DNA from: Paraphysoderma sedebokerense
Lineage: Eukaryota; Blastocladiomycota; Physodermatomycetes; Physodermatales; Physodermataceae
Length of the DNA: 64,000 nucleotides
Assembly: GCA_025602915.1 (NCBI GenBank)
Contig: JAHLJZ010000042.1
Coordinates: 122,468-186,467 of the forward strand
Reading direction: 5' to 3'
The notes below the pieces were generated by a model. It was not told the DNA's origin and searched no databases. It was given only the letters and a program-made list of their open reading frames with translations. Position numbers and translations under genes: made by a program. Positions 13,217 through 22,379 of this stretch are shown here, one piece after another; position 1 is the stretch's first letter; the number at the start of each line of letters is the position of its first letter.

Positions 13217-14438
13217 TGGCTTGCGCTCGTTCTTAGGTGTTTATCGCAAATAGACGGCAAGCTAGATAAGATTGAAGCAAAATATTTTGGATGTGTTGAA
13301 TGTAAATTTGAACTATTGTAAAATTATAAAATTTGATTTTTTGATTTTCTGTGTTATTCATTTCAACTTTCGTGGTCCGAAGATGAATAAAACTTCATGT
13401 TTCAATATTCAGTTGTCTCATTCATGCACAGCCACAATTAGCTGAGTGATCTGAACTAGGTTTCATATCTTCTAGGAATACTTCCATCATTATTGTAATG
13501 AATCAGGTTAAAGAAAGTTGAAGACATTTGAAAGTTACTATGAATGTAATATTAAGTTTTGTTACCATAATGTTATTCATACTCCATAACATAAGTAGCC
13601 TGCACGAAGTCTGTAGGCCTTAGTAGTTTCAACCCGTGATTTTGTCTTGCCTTGTATTACGTTCATCATACATTCAGTTCGTTCGTTGTCGCCTATCATT
13701 CTTTTAGATATTTCTTTATTACAAAGCTCATATATGGATGGGTGGATAAATCTACTGCCTTCGTATATTCACCGCTTTGTGGTTATTACATAGATACGAA
13801 ATAACGATATAAATCACGGTTTCTATTTCTAGGTTTGCGTCATGATCACATATATTATGTGTTCCACCGAACTTCAATCAGTTCCTCCCGTTTCGTTACA
13901 GTTATATTGCAATCAAAAGTTTTTTATTCATCCTCGTCCGAATACTTTATAGTCATGAGAATAAGCGATAAAATATCAAAGTGACATATCCCTTACAAAT
14001 GTACTGAATCGTCAAGACCGAAATGAAGTCATTTGAACAAAGAGGGCACTAAAACATCCGGTACCGTTGGTTGGGATGGTCTGATTCGACCCGGATCAAA
14101 TTCACTTGGTTTCACAGGTATAGTATGCATCGTCCTATAAATGGGTGACGCTTATTATTCAAATACTCGGATTGGTGTGGCCAAAATTTTACCAAACGGG
14201 CATGAAGAGGAAGCAAATGAAATGTTGAATTCTTTTTTGCGCACAAAATAAAGTGTGGCTTAAGTAGTAATTATAAAATCAGATGCACAACTCATGAATT
14301 ATTGAATTTCAGCCTATGAAACCCGAGGTTTATCTGCCGTCAATGTCGAGCATGAATGTTCCTGGATAAATGCAATAAACACCACAACCATTCACACGGG
14401 TGCTGGAGGTAGCGATACATTCTGACGCGAGGTTTAGG
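13217..14438. other. Intergenic spacer between array copies 1 and 2
   Basis: No gene seen. The first ~170 bases match the 3' flank of copy 2 (ttttgattttctgt and gaagatgaataaa are shared), giving a likely poly(A) signal AATAAA near 13386. The segment after about 13920 is the duplicated upstream region of copy 1. The middle (13400-13900) is unique AT-rich sequence. Confidence 0.6.
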
Positions 14439-14486
14439 ATTGGTGGAGTTCAATGACACCGAGTCCACACACTCAGAGGAACCAAT
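14439..14486 (+). promoter_or_regulatory. Inverted CCAAT pair of array copy 2
   Basis: ATTGG at 14439-14443 and CCAAT at 14482-14486, 43 bp start to start, in the context TAGGATTGGTGGAGT ... GAGGAACCAATACCG, with TGACACCGAG between. A TATA-like ataaaaa lies at 14560-14566, upstream of the ATG at 14690. Confidence 0.65.
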
Positions 14487-14689
14487 ACCGATTCATTCCT
14501 CTACTAAACAAGATTTTACTGTGTATTACAGAAAACTTTAGTCTCGAAATAAAGAAGGGATAAAAAGGACGTTGTTTCTTACCATTGGACTCAGTCAGTC
14601 AAACACATTAGTTCAATTTACCTCGTATCACCAAATAGACACTCTTTCTTTCCTAGACTTCAAATTTGATAGACACTCTTTTAAAAAAA

Positions 14690-15460
14690 ATGAAATCCAT
14701 GATTGTTTTCTTTGCTCTTGTCACTGTCGCGTTCGCCAGTCCTGTCCCTCAACAATCCAACTCTATTGTTATCAGCGGCAACAACGCTGGCACTCAAACT
14801 ACCACCGCCAGTGTTACCGACAACCGAAACCTCAATGGTTTACAAACCAATTTTATCAATTTCGCCGGTAACACCGCTCAAGGCACTCAACTCGGTGTAT
14901 TATCTACCTCTGGTAACGCCGCCAGAGACCAATTGATGCAAGCTGTTGCAAGAGAAAATAAAGCCGGGGATCAACGTACCGCTGTCGTTCAATCTTTTAA
15001 TACTGCCTCAGACGCCCAAGAAGGATTGTTACAAATCGTGGGTAACCAAGCTCTCAGTAACCAAGAAAATGTGGCCATCAGCGCCAACAACCGTGCCAAT
15101 ACTCAATTCGCTAGAGCCCAAGTCGTCGATAACTTGAGTTTAGGACTCCAATCTAACCTTGCCAGTCTCCAAGGCAACACCGCGAATGTTCAGAACCTTG
15201 GTGGCAATATTCGTGGTAACATTGCCGGTCAACAATCCACTACCATTGAGGCCCTCCGCAACTCCGCCACTGGAGGTCAATTCTTGGGTCTCAATATTGC
15301 CGAGAATACCGCTTTTGCTGGAAAACAAGTCAACAGTGGTTTAGTCTCTGGTAACTCTGCCGCAACTCAATCAATTGAAAGCAACGTTGCTAGAAATGCC
15401 GTGAGAGATTGCAGCAGTGCCAGAACTCTTCAAGAATTGATGGCTTGCGCTCGTTCTTAA
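14690..15460 (+). CDS. Secreted Asn/Gln-ladder repeat protein, array copy 2 (intact)
   Basis: 256 codons, intronless. The ATG at 14690 (MKSMIVFFALVTVAFASPVP) is preferred over one 24 nt upstream because it starts directly at the signal peptide and matches the other copies. The repeats are as in copy 1. From about 14935 to 15409 the DNA is almost identical to copy 1 (I noticed one difference, aca/acc, near 14980), whereas the first 250 nt and the promoters have many differences. The tail reads RDCSSARTLQELMACARS and has two Cys about 14 residues apart, conserved in copies 3 and 4; a disulphide is possible. It serves as the reference full-length member. Confidence 0.88.
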   Translation: MKSMIVFFALVTVAFASPVPQQSNSIVISGNNAGTQTTTASVTDNRNLNGLQTNFINFAGNTAQGTQLGVLSTSGNAARDQLMQAVARENKAGDQRTAVVQSFNTASDAQEGLLQIVGNQALSNQENVAISANNRANTQFARAQVVDNLSLGLQSNLASLQGNTANVQNLGGNIRGNIAGQQSTTIEALRNSATGGQFLGLNIAENTAFAGKQVNSGLVSGNSAATQSIESNVARNAVRDCSSARTLQELMACARS

Positions 15461-16220
15461 GTATATGCCGCGGCTGGAGTGGAAACTAGATATGATAGAG
15501 AAGCAGTATTTTTTGTATGTGAACTTGAAAGTATTTGACATTTGATTTTTGATTTTCTGTATTGTGTCTTCAATTGATGTGGTCTGAAGATGAATAAAGA
15601 TTAAGTGCATATGTCATAACCTATCTTCTGCTTCCATTTGTATACATATGGGAACATAAACCTAATCCTGTGCTTCTTATTTTCTATCGTTGTTAATACT
15701 GATTCACCGGGACAATATTTTAACCCAGGAGAATTATGCCAGTGACTTATTGTTCCCTCGACATCTCCACATTCAATATTGTGCATTCAACAAACAATAC
15801 AAGTTCTACGAGACCGCATATTTTCTTCTCAATATTCACTAACCTCTTCGGAATCCAAAAGAAAGGTCCCTAGATTGTTGAATCTCGAATGTTCGCTAAG
15901 TCATTGTTCAATGTAATCTTCATTCAATCATAGCACTTGCTAGATTCGGATGTTCCTCATAATCACTTCTTTGCAATTAGTCATTCTGTAAATACTGCAA
16001 ATAATGTATGCTGGCGGCTAGTGTGATTTTGTTATTCTGACTCGATTGGAGCATCAAAATCAAAAAAGAAAGCTCTTATAAAACTTTATAATTACCAACA
16101 GACTATTGGTACCGTTTTTAAAAATATCATAGTGTGTATGTATCTGCTAAACATACACAATTAAAAAGAACCAACCAAGGTACGTTGGCGATAAAGTATA
16201 ATGAACACGCGTATTTGAGG
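15461..16220. other. Intergenic spacer between array copies 2 and 3
   Basis: No gene seen. AATAAA near 15594 is a probable poly(A) signal of copy 2. A second 'gaggattggtgg' context begins at 16217 and belongs to the copy 3 promoter. The rest is unremarkable AT-rich DNA. Confidence 0.5.
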
Positions 16221-16267
16221 ATTGGTGGATTCCTAGACGCGAAGCGGTAAACACCAAACGAACCAAT
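16221..16267 (+). promoter_or_regulatory. Inverted CCAAT pair of array copy 3
   Basis: ATTGG at 16221-16225 and CCAAT at 16263-16267, 42 bp start to start, within TGAGGATTGGTGGATT ... CGAACCAATACTGAT. The intervening DNA keeps an ACGCGAAGCGG segment. TATA-like tataaaaa at 16333-16340; ATG at 16450. Confidence 0.65.
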
Positions 16268-16449
16268 ACTGATGAATCGCCGATTAAATAACTAATGACG
16301 CACTTTAATCAAGAAAATTAATGTCTCAGGAATATAAAAATGGGATACATTCCTAGGTTTAATACCACACAGAATAGCAAGTCTGATCAGCTAATTCAAT
16401 CACAAATCATTCTCCACTCGTTGCATTCTAATATCGTTATCTGCAAAAA

Positions 16450-17217
16450 ATGAAATCCGTGATCGTTTTATTTGCTTTCATCGCTGTCGCGTTCTCCAGT
16501 CCGGTCGCTCAACAATCTAATTCTTTGTTCATCGGCGGCAACTCCGGCAAGAATCAAGTTACTACAGGCAGTATTACAAACAACCAAAATGCCAACGGTG
16601 TTCAAACTGGTGTCATCAATTTTTCCGGGAACACCGCCAATACTCAACTCGCTGTATTGTCGACAGTCGGAAATGCCGGCAAAGACCAAATTTTTGAATC
16701 AGTCGCTTCTAGAAATGCCGCAGGTGATCAACGTACCGCTCTCGTTCAAGCTGGCAATACCGCTAAAAATTCGCAAAAGGGATCTTTACATATTAGCGGC
16801 AGTGTGGCAAATAGTCAAGAAAATGTAGTCCTCAGCAGTAAAAACAAGGCTACGACAGCAAGTACTAGCGCCGGTGTGACTGATAATTTCAGTTTCGGTG
16901 GTCAAAATAATATTGTCGGTGTGAATGAGAATCAAGCGACTACTCAAGAACTCGGTTCCAAAATTTTAGGGAACACTGCCGGTCAGCAAATAAACAGCAT
17001 CCAAAATGGAAAGAACTCCGCCAAAGGAAATCAATCTTTTAATGTTAATTTAAGCAAGAATCTTGCTTTCGGAGGAAAACAAGTGAACGATGGTGCGATC
17101 AGTGGCAATGGTGCGGGAGGTAACCAAAAGATCGTGAGCGACCTTACTGGAAACAAAGTCAAGGATTGTAGCGCTGCAAAGACTACTCAACAATTATTTG
17201 CATGCATCCAAGGCTAA
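16450..17217 (+). CDS. Secreted Asn/Gln-ladder repeat protein, array copy 3 (intact)
   Basis: 255 codons, intronless. MKSVIVLFAFIAVAFSSPVA is a signal peptide. The coils follow the same spacing with a higher Lys content (GNSGKNQVTTGSITNNQN, INFSGNTANTQLAVLSTVG, LHISGSVANSQENVVLSS, KILGNTAGQQINSIQNG). The tail KDCSAAKTTQQLFACIQG keeps the two Cys. It is clearly diverged from copies 1 and 2 and closer to copy 4, so it is an older duplicate. AATAAA near 17335 is a plausible poly(A) signal. Confidence 0.87.
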   Translation: MKSVIVLFAFIAVAFSSPVAQQSNSLFIGGNSGKNQVTTGSITNNQNANGVQTGVINFSGNTANTQLAVLSTVGNAGKDQIFESVASRNAAGDQRTALVQAGNTAKNSQKGSLHISGSVANSQENVVLSSKNKATTASTSAGVTDNFSFGGQNNIVGVNENQATTQELGSKILGNTAGQQINSIQNGKNSAKGNQSFNVNLSKNLAFGGKQVNDGAISGNGAGGNQKIVSDLTGNKVKDCSAAKTTQQLFACIQG

Positions 17218-18002
17218 ATTTGTTGCTAATTGTATATAATGTAGATGTGTATATAGCTTTTACTTAATCATATAATCGTAAACCAATCTCTATTAATTTT
17301 CGGTCAATTCTTGTGGATGAATATGAATGTGTTGAATAAAGTCAGATTTGCGTATGAGTTATAAATCTACCCTTACAGTTCAATTCCTTACCGATGAGCA
17401 CATAATTGCTTTGATTGTAGCTCTAAGAACTCGGCTTGGCTAAAATAGATCTATCCCTTGAGTGGAATTTAATTCCCGTTAATGTCAGAGAGATGAGGTT
17501 GTACGCAGGTATAAAAATTCATTGTTATTGATTCATAATATCTCCTATTTATTTGACTTTACGGCTGCAGACGTTATTAGAGTAAAGCACGCTCAGATAT
17601 ACCAATTTATTTCCTGTATGCCCTCGCCCAAATTAGTTGACATCGTGTAACTTTTGAAGTCTGAAGTAGTACCCACGCAGAACTTAAATCTTCTGCCTGC
17701 TACCCTTCACTATCTAGGAATTAAATCAGACTGATAGCATTAATTTTAAGACTGCGAATCGAAATCTGGTTTGTCTAGTGTAAATCTGCTGTTCCAAGCA
17801 ATTGCATTCCGCCGGTTTCTTCACCAACTTAGCCAACCAAAATATTAAAAGGGTAGCTCATTAAGTACCTACAGGTAACGGTCAATTATTGGCAGTCTTT
17901 CTGATAGCCAGTTGGCATCGAAATCTGCTATATGTTTACAGTCAGAAGCAACCAACCGCGATACGTTGCTACATGAAGCATATTAAACGCGCGAAGTTGA
18001 GG
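17218..18002. other. Intergenic spacer between array copies 3 and 4
   Basis: No coding frame or RNA gene recognised. Its right end carries the copy 4 promoter. Confidence 0.5.
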
Positions 18003-18049
18003 AATGGTGGGGTGGAAGACCACGAGCCGACAATCCCATAGGAACCAAT
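18003..18049 (+). promoter_or_regulatory. Degenerate CCAAT pair of array copy 4
   Basis: The downstream CCAAT (18045-18049, in GGAACCAATCCTGATT) is intact. The upstream element reads AATGG instead of ATTGG (TGAGGAATGGTGGGGTGG). This is the only tandem copy whose upstream half is damaged, and its coding region is also broken. A TATA-like ataaaa lies at 18116-18121. Confidence 0.6.
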
Positions 18050-18226
18050 CCTGATTAAATTTCAATTAATACAGCAATGTAAATCTTAAACCACGAAACT
18101 TTAATTTTCGGCGACATAAAAGGGCTTTCTTTCCCACTTCCTATCATTAACAGAGAAACAACTCGAATCTCTTGAATCACTACAATTCACTAACCCCTAT
18201 CGCGTTCCAAATTTTTATCTGCAAAA

Positions 18227-18954
18227 ATGAAATCCATAATCGTTTTATTTGCTCTCGTCGCTGCCACGCTCTCCAGTCCTATCGCTCAACAATCCAATTC
18301 TTTGTTCATCGGCGGCAATTCAGGCAAAAATCAATTTACTACTGGCAGTATTACACACAACCAAAATACCAACGGCATGCAATCCGGCTTCATCACTTTC
18401 GCCCAGATCAAGTCTTCGAATCCTTCGTTACTCTAAACTCTTCTGCTGCACAAGGTACCGCTCTAGTTCAGGTTGACAATGCCGCCAAAAACACCCAAAA
18501 GGGATCCTCAAAGATCAGTAATAACGATGCCAATATTCAACTTAATTTCGTCGAAAGCAGAAAGAACAGCGTCACTACCGCAACTACTAAAGCCGATATT
18601 ACCAATAATTTGGGTGTGAAGGACCAAAGAAATTTGGTGGATGTGAATAAAAATCGAGCAACCAAACAAGTTCTAGGATCCGCTATATCAGGTAACGTTG
18701 CCGGTGAGCAAGAAAACAAAATCCGCAATCAAAAGAACGCTGCAAAAGGAGATCAAACATTTGACATTAATTTGAATAAGAATATTGTTTTCACCGGAAA
18801 ACAAGGGAAACAAGTAAACTCTGGTGAAGTTAGTGGCAATACAGCTGATGGCAACCAGAAGGTTAATAGCGACCTTACTGGAAACGAAATTACCGCGAAA
18901 GATTGCAGCTCTGCTAAGACTCCCCAACAAGTTTTGGCATGCCTGGGGCTCTAA
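18227..18954 (+). pseudogene. Secreted Asn/Gln-ladder repeat gene, array copy 4, frameshifted
   Basis: The start at 18227 (MKSIIVLFALVAATLSSPIA) and the first coils match copy 3. After GFITFA the frame runs to a stop at 18434-18436, giving 69 residues. The rest of the gene is open in another frame from about 18410 (DQVFESFVTLNSSAAQGTAL) to the stop at 18954 with the tail KDCSSAKTPQQVLACLGL. Aligned with copy 3, a net 55 nt is missing at this point, more than one coil, which shifts the frame. No other stop interrupts the downstream part, so the lesion is recent or the allele is polymorphic. A sequencing error cannot fully explain a 55-nt loss. A small intron is unlikely, since the family is otherwise intronless. 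Confidence 0.8.
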
Positions 18955-18957
18955 GTT

Positions 18958-19449
18958 ATATTTTTAAATGTATATAGTATGGTGATTATATAATATAAAT
19001 GTAAAAAAGTCATGTAAATATTTTATAGTTTCGTTTTATGTATTGTTTGTTGTGAATCAGTTGAATAAAGCTTGGGCGGTGTTTGTGAATCTACGGGCTT
19101 CATTTCGATCCATACGGAAATATAATTTAATAATGAAAGGTTTAGGCACTGCTCATCGTTATAAGTCAGTCATACATAGCATTTAGTCCGCATCAAATAA
19201 TGTCTCTCCCATTCAATAGCTAATAAAATGTTCATTTTAAAATTGTTGATGTGGTACATCAGGTAAACTCTGTCCATTTGTGCAGGAAGAACACAATATA
19301 TACTGTCAATCTGGTGTTGTGTCAATCGATTCTATATACCAAACCCCTAAAAATATCCTCCTAATTAACAATCATTGATGGACCACCGAATACTATAGCG
19401 TTCCCAAACAGGCTCTGGTTTTATTTATGTAATATTTACAACGTCATTT
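18958..19449. other. Intergenic region after the array
   Basis: Holds a probable poly(A) signal (AATAAA near 19063) for copy 4 and nothing else that I recognise. Confidence 0.45.
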
Positions 19450-21818
19450 CTAATGTGGCTGCGGTTCACAAGGTTTTCCCAACTCAACAATTTTTTCAAA
19501 TTCATTCCTGTCCCACGGACACTTGCTGGAGGTCTCGATTAACTTTTCCGCGCATGAAGAACATAATCTATGGTGGCACGGTAGTATGACTGGATAAAAA
19601 TCGCAATTTAAATATTAAAATATCATTTCACATGAAGAAACATTGTGGGTTCAAATAGAATAGGGGAGGGTAGATTTAGAAAAAACAAAGATTGCATACA
19701 GAGTTACTCAACCGTAGACTTACCTTTACTTTCTGTGGAGTCATAGCAGAGTTGGCAATCCCCAACTTCAGATGACAGATTTGCCTTCACGATATCTAAT
19801 AGGTCGTCTGAACAATATCAATTAGGGCACACTTCGTGGGTGAATGGCTAAAAGTTTGAGGTGAGACGTACCTGACTGTAATTTAGATATCACTTGTGAA
19901 TTCTCTCTTGAACGTAACTCCTGAATCTAGAGAACAGCAAGATGATAATCAGAATATAAGCTGTTACGAAAGGGACGGTGTTGAGAGAAACAGACTTTTC
20001 TATCTTTCGCTTGCTGCAGCTCTCGTAACTTAACTCGATACTCATCTTCGATGGCTTGCATTTTTGAATCTCGCTCTCGCTGGATGAGTGCTAAGTCCGA
20101 TCTAGCGATGGCAATTCAATAAGTTGATAAGTTGGTACACAATGAATACAATGGGCGATGTAGGCCCGACGATGACAAACCGATAAGTTTCTTCGATTTC
20201 TGAAAATGTTTTCGTATAATCCGTACTGGCATTACCTTCAAAACTTTCTGGGTGGTTGCTTGAGGGTACAAACGCAATTTTCCACAAGTTAACCAATGAA
20301 ACAATTGTCTTAAACATAACAGTGCAAACATACTTGGTGATGAAACTTGGAATATTGGTTGCAGAATCATTTTCCTCATTTGGTATGTGTCCCCTTTGAA
20401 GAGATCGTATTTTTTCGACGCATAACGCTGCATTTTGTTCTAATTGTCGTCGGACGTAGTGAATATTTACATTCCCAGACTTAATTAGAATCAAACCCAT
20501 ACCATCGCAAAAAGGAAACTGTATGAATAGAGTTTCATTCACAGTAATCATGACCATAGGTTTTTCGTTGCCAATTGACTTCATTCGTGCATCAGTAACG
20601 GTGAACAATTTGAAGAGGAGTGTACAATGTTGCGGCGAGAAGGTGAGGGTAGTGTTTGATATCTCGTTATGGTTATCCGATAAAGTGGTGGCATCCGATT
20701 CCGGATACAGTAAAGAACCATCCCACAAGATTCCAGTTTCAGAAATTGTAAGAGAACCAATCCCGAGAGTGACCTTTGTGAATCTTTAGTAAGCTTGTAG
20801 TCAGACCCGTAACCAAATACGTAAAATAAGATTTACAAAATTAAAGCAGACGGAGACGTTTGGAAACTCGTTCTTCGACTGTGAGGTGAGAGATTCGGCG
20901 GTGCTGTGATCATCGGAAACCGGTTCGCAAGAATATGACAACAATTTTGTTATCATATCAGTCAGCGTCTCTTCCTTAGTTTTTATCTCATCCTCTGGTA
21001 GCTTGTCCTGCGCCTGCTCCTAATCAAATGAGATAAAATTTGGCATTTAATTATGGCGAAAGAGAATTCTCTGTGGGAATGTCCGGAGTAAACAAGACCG
21101 GATTTTAACTTACCAAATCGCATTCAGTGATGAACACGTCCCTAAATGATCCTAATCCAAAGACATCATGCTGAGTTTCCTGATTTAGGGCCGGATTCTG
21201 AACCCCAAATTCCTCGGATTCATTTATGTTTGATGAAAAATTGACGTTCAGGTCAAAAGAATAGTTTAATTCAAGATTATTCAGGGTCAGGTCCAATTTT
21301 GAATCATGTTTTTGTTTATCTTTGTTCTTTGACATTGAGCCCTTCTCTTCCGAATAATTCTGCCGAGAAGTGAGAAGAGAATTGGAAGAGGATGAGAAAG
21401 TATCATTCTTGTTTGTCGGGTCACTCTGTAGATTGGACAGGCTGACGTCGCAACTCAAGTTGAAGTCTTCATCGAATGACGGTTTAGAGACTGAGAAGGG
21501 CGAGTCATCTTCGTTGCTTCCCCAATTTAAGGATGGCATCGAAAGGGAGGAATGGGGAGATGGCATCGATACATTTGAAAATTGCTTGTTTAGGTAAAAT
21601 GCATGGGTCAACGGGGAGTCCGTGGGGATAATCGGGTTTCTCAAAGGACGGGAGGGTGTGTTGATGGAGGATGCGGAGGACGACGGGTCGGGCCTGAGGG
21701 AGAAATGAGACGACAACTGCGAGAACGAATTGCTCCTCCTCGACCAGTCCTTTGGAGTGAATGCCATCGTCGTGGATATGGAATGCAGTATGTATGCCGA
21801 CGCTCCAAGAGTGAGCAT
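19450..21818 (-). CDS. RING-type zinc-finger protein, probable E3 ubiquitin ligase
   Basis: A multi-exon gene read on the minus strand. The first exon (ATG at 21818, or MAFTPKDWS at 21767) is Ser/Asn-rich and disordered and ends at a GTAAGT donor near 21113. Middle exons include PEDEIKTKEETLTDMITKLL and a conserved-looking segment (GIGSLTISETGILWDGSLL, FSPQHCTLLFKLFTVTDARM, VNETLFIQFPFCDGMGLILI, NVNIHYVRRQLEQNAALCV). After a short coiled coil (QRERDSKMQAIEDEYRVKL, LQELRSRENS) the C-terminus carries a RING: CQLCYDSTESK, then VILPCHHRLCSSCAEKL and SSKCPWDRNEFEK, ending EPQPH. The last zinc ligand appears to be Asp (CPWD), as in some C3HC3D RINGs. Role as an E3 ligase is inferred from the RING. 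Intron boundaries are approximate. Confidence 0.65.
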
Positions 21819-21983
21819 GTCCCTTCCAACTCCGACCTGAAGAACGCGCCCAGATAAACAATTCCTTCAATTGACAATTTCAAAGCAAATAATTATATCA
21901 TTGATCCTAGCAAAACAAACTAATACATCTGATTCTAACGGTGAAATAAAACTGAATTTCATTGCTGGTTTAAAATCTAAAAT

Positions 21984-22074
21984 TGTCGTCTCCGTGGATT
22001 GAACACGGGGCCTTCAGATGACAGTGCCTTAAGGACCCTTCAGTCTGACGCTCTCCCAGCTGAGCTAAGACGAC
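21984..22074 (-). tRNA. tRNA-Phe (GAA) with an 18-nt intron
   Basis: The reverse complement folds as a cloverleaf: acceptor GTCGTCT/AGACGAC, D-arm TTAGCTCAGCTGGGAGAGC, anticodon loop with GAA, T-arm with GTTCAATCC. An 18-nt intron (plus-strand 22020-22037) sits one base after the anticodon, the standard position for nuclear tRNA introns. The exons are identical to the intronless tRNA-Phe at 37530-37602. Confidence 0.93.
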
Positions 22075-22379
22075 TTGTGAGAGACCAAGCAACAAAAAAT
22101 ATATAGCATTATTGTTGTCTTGTAAGTTGATAAAGACCACTTCAACTATCAACAGTCAAACGAATCTTAATCTATGGTAGATTTATCGATTCAATACTGC
22201 TTAATTTTGAGATTTTAACAAAAATATAATAATATATTCGATCAATCTATCAATACACGATTTATACGGATGTTTTAACCCAACCAGCATATATGCATAC
22301 AAATTTTAATTTGCAAAATCGAATTTAGAATGAAAATAAATTTCGGCCAGAATACAACCGCCTTGATGATACCGGAACT
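22075..22379. other. Short AT-rich intergenic spacer
   Basis: Between the tRNA and the 3' end of the fifth repeat-family gene. Contains AT-rich DNA with possible poly(A) signals for the minus-strand gene; no gene seen. Confidence 0.5.

Noticed and set aside
18390-18440. A small intron repairing array copy 4
   Set aside because: No GT...AG pair of reasonable size restores the frame, and the other four family members have no introns.
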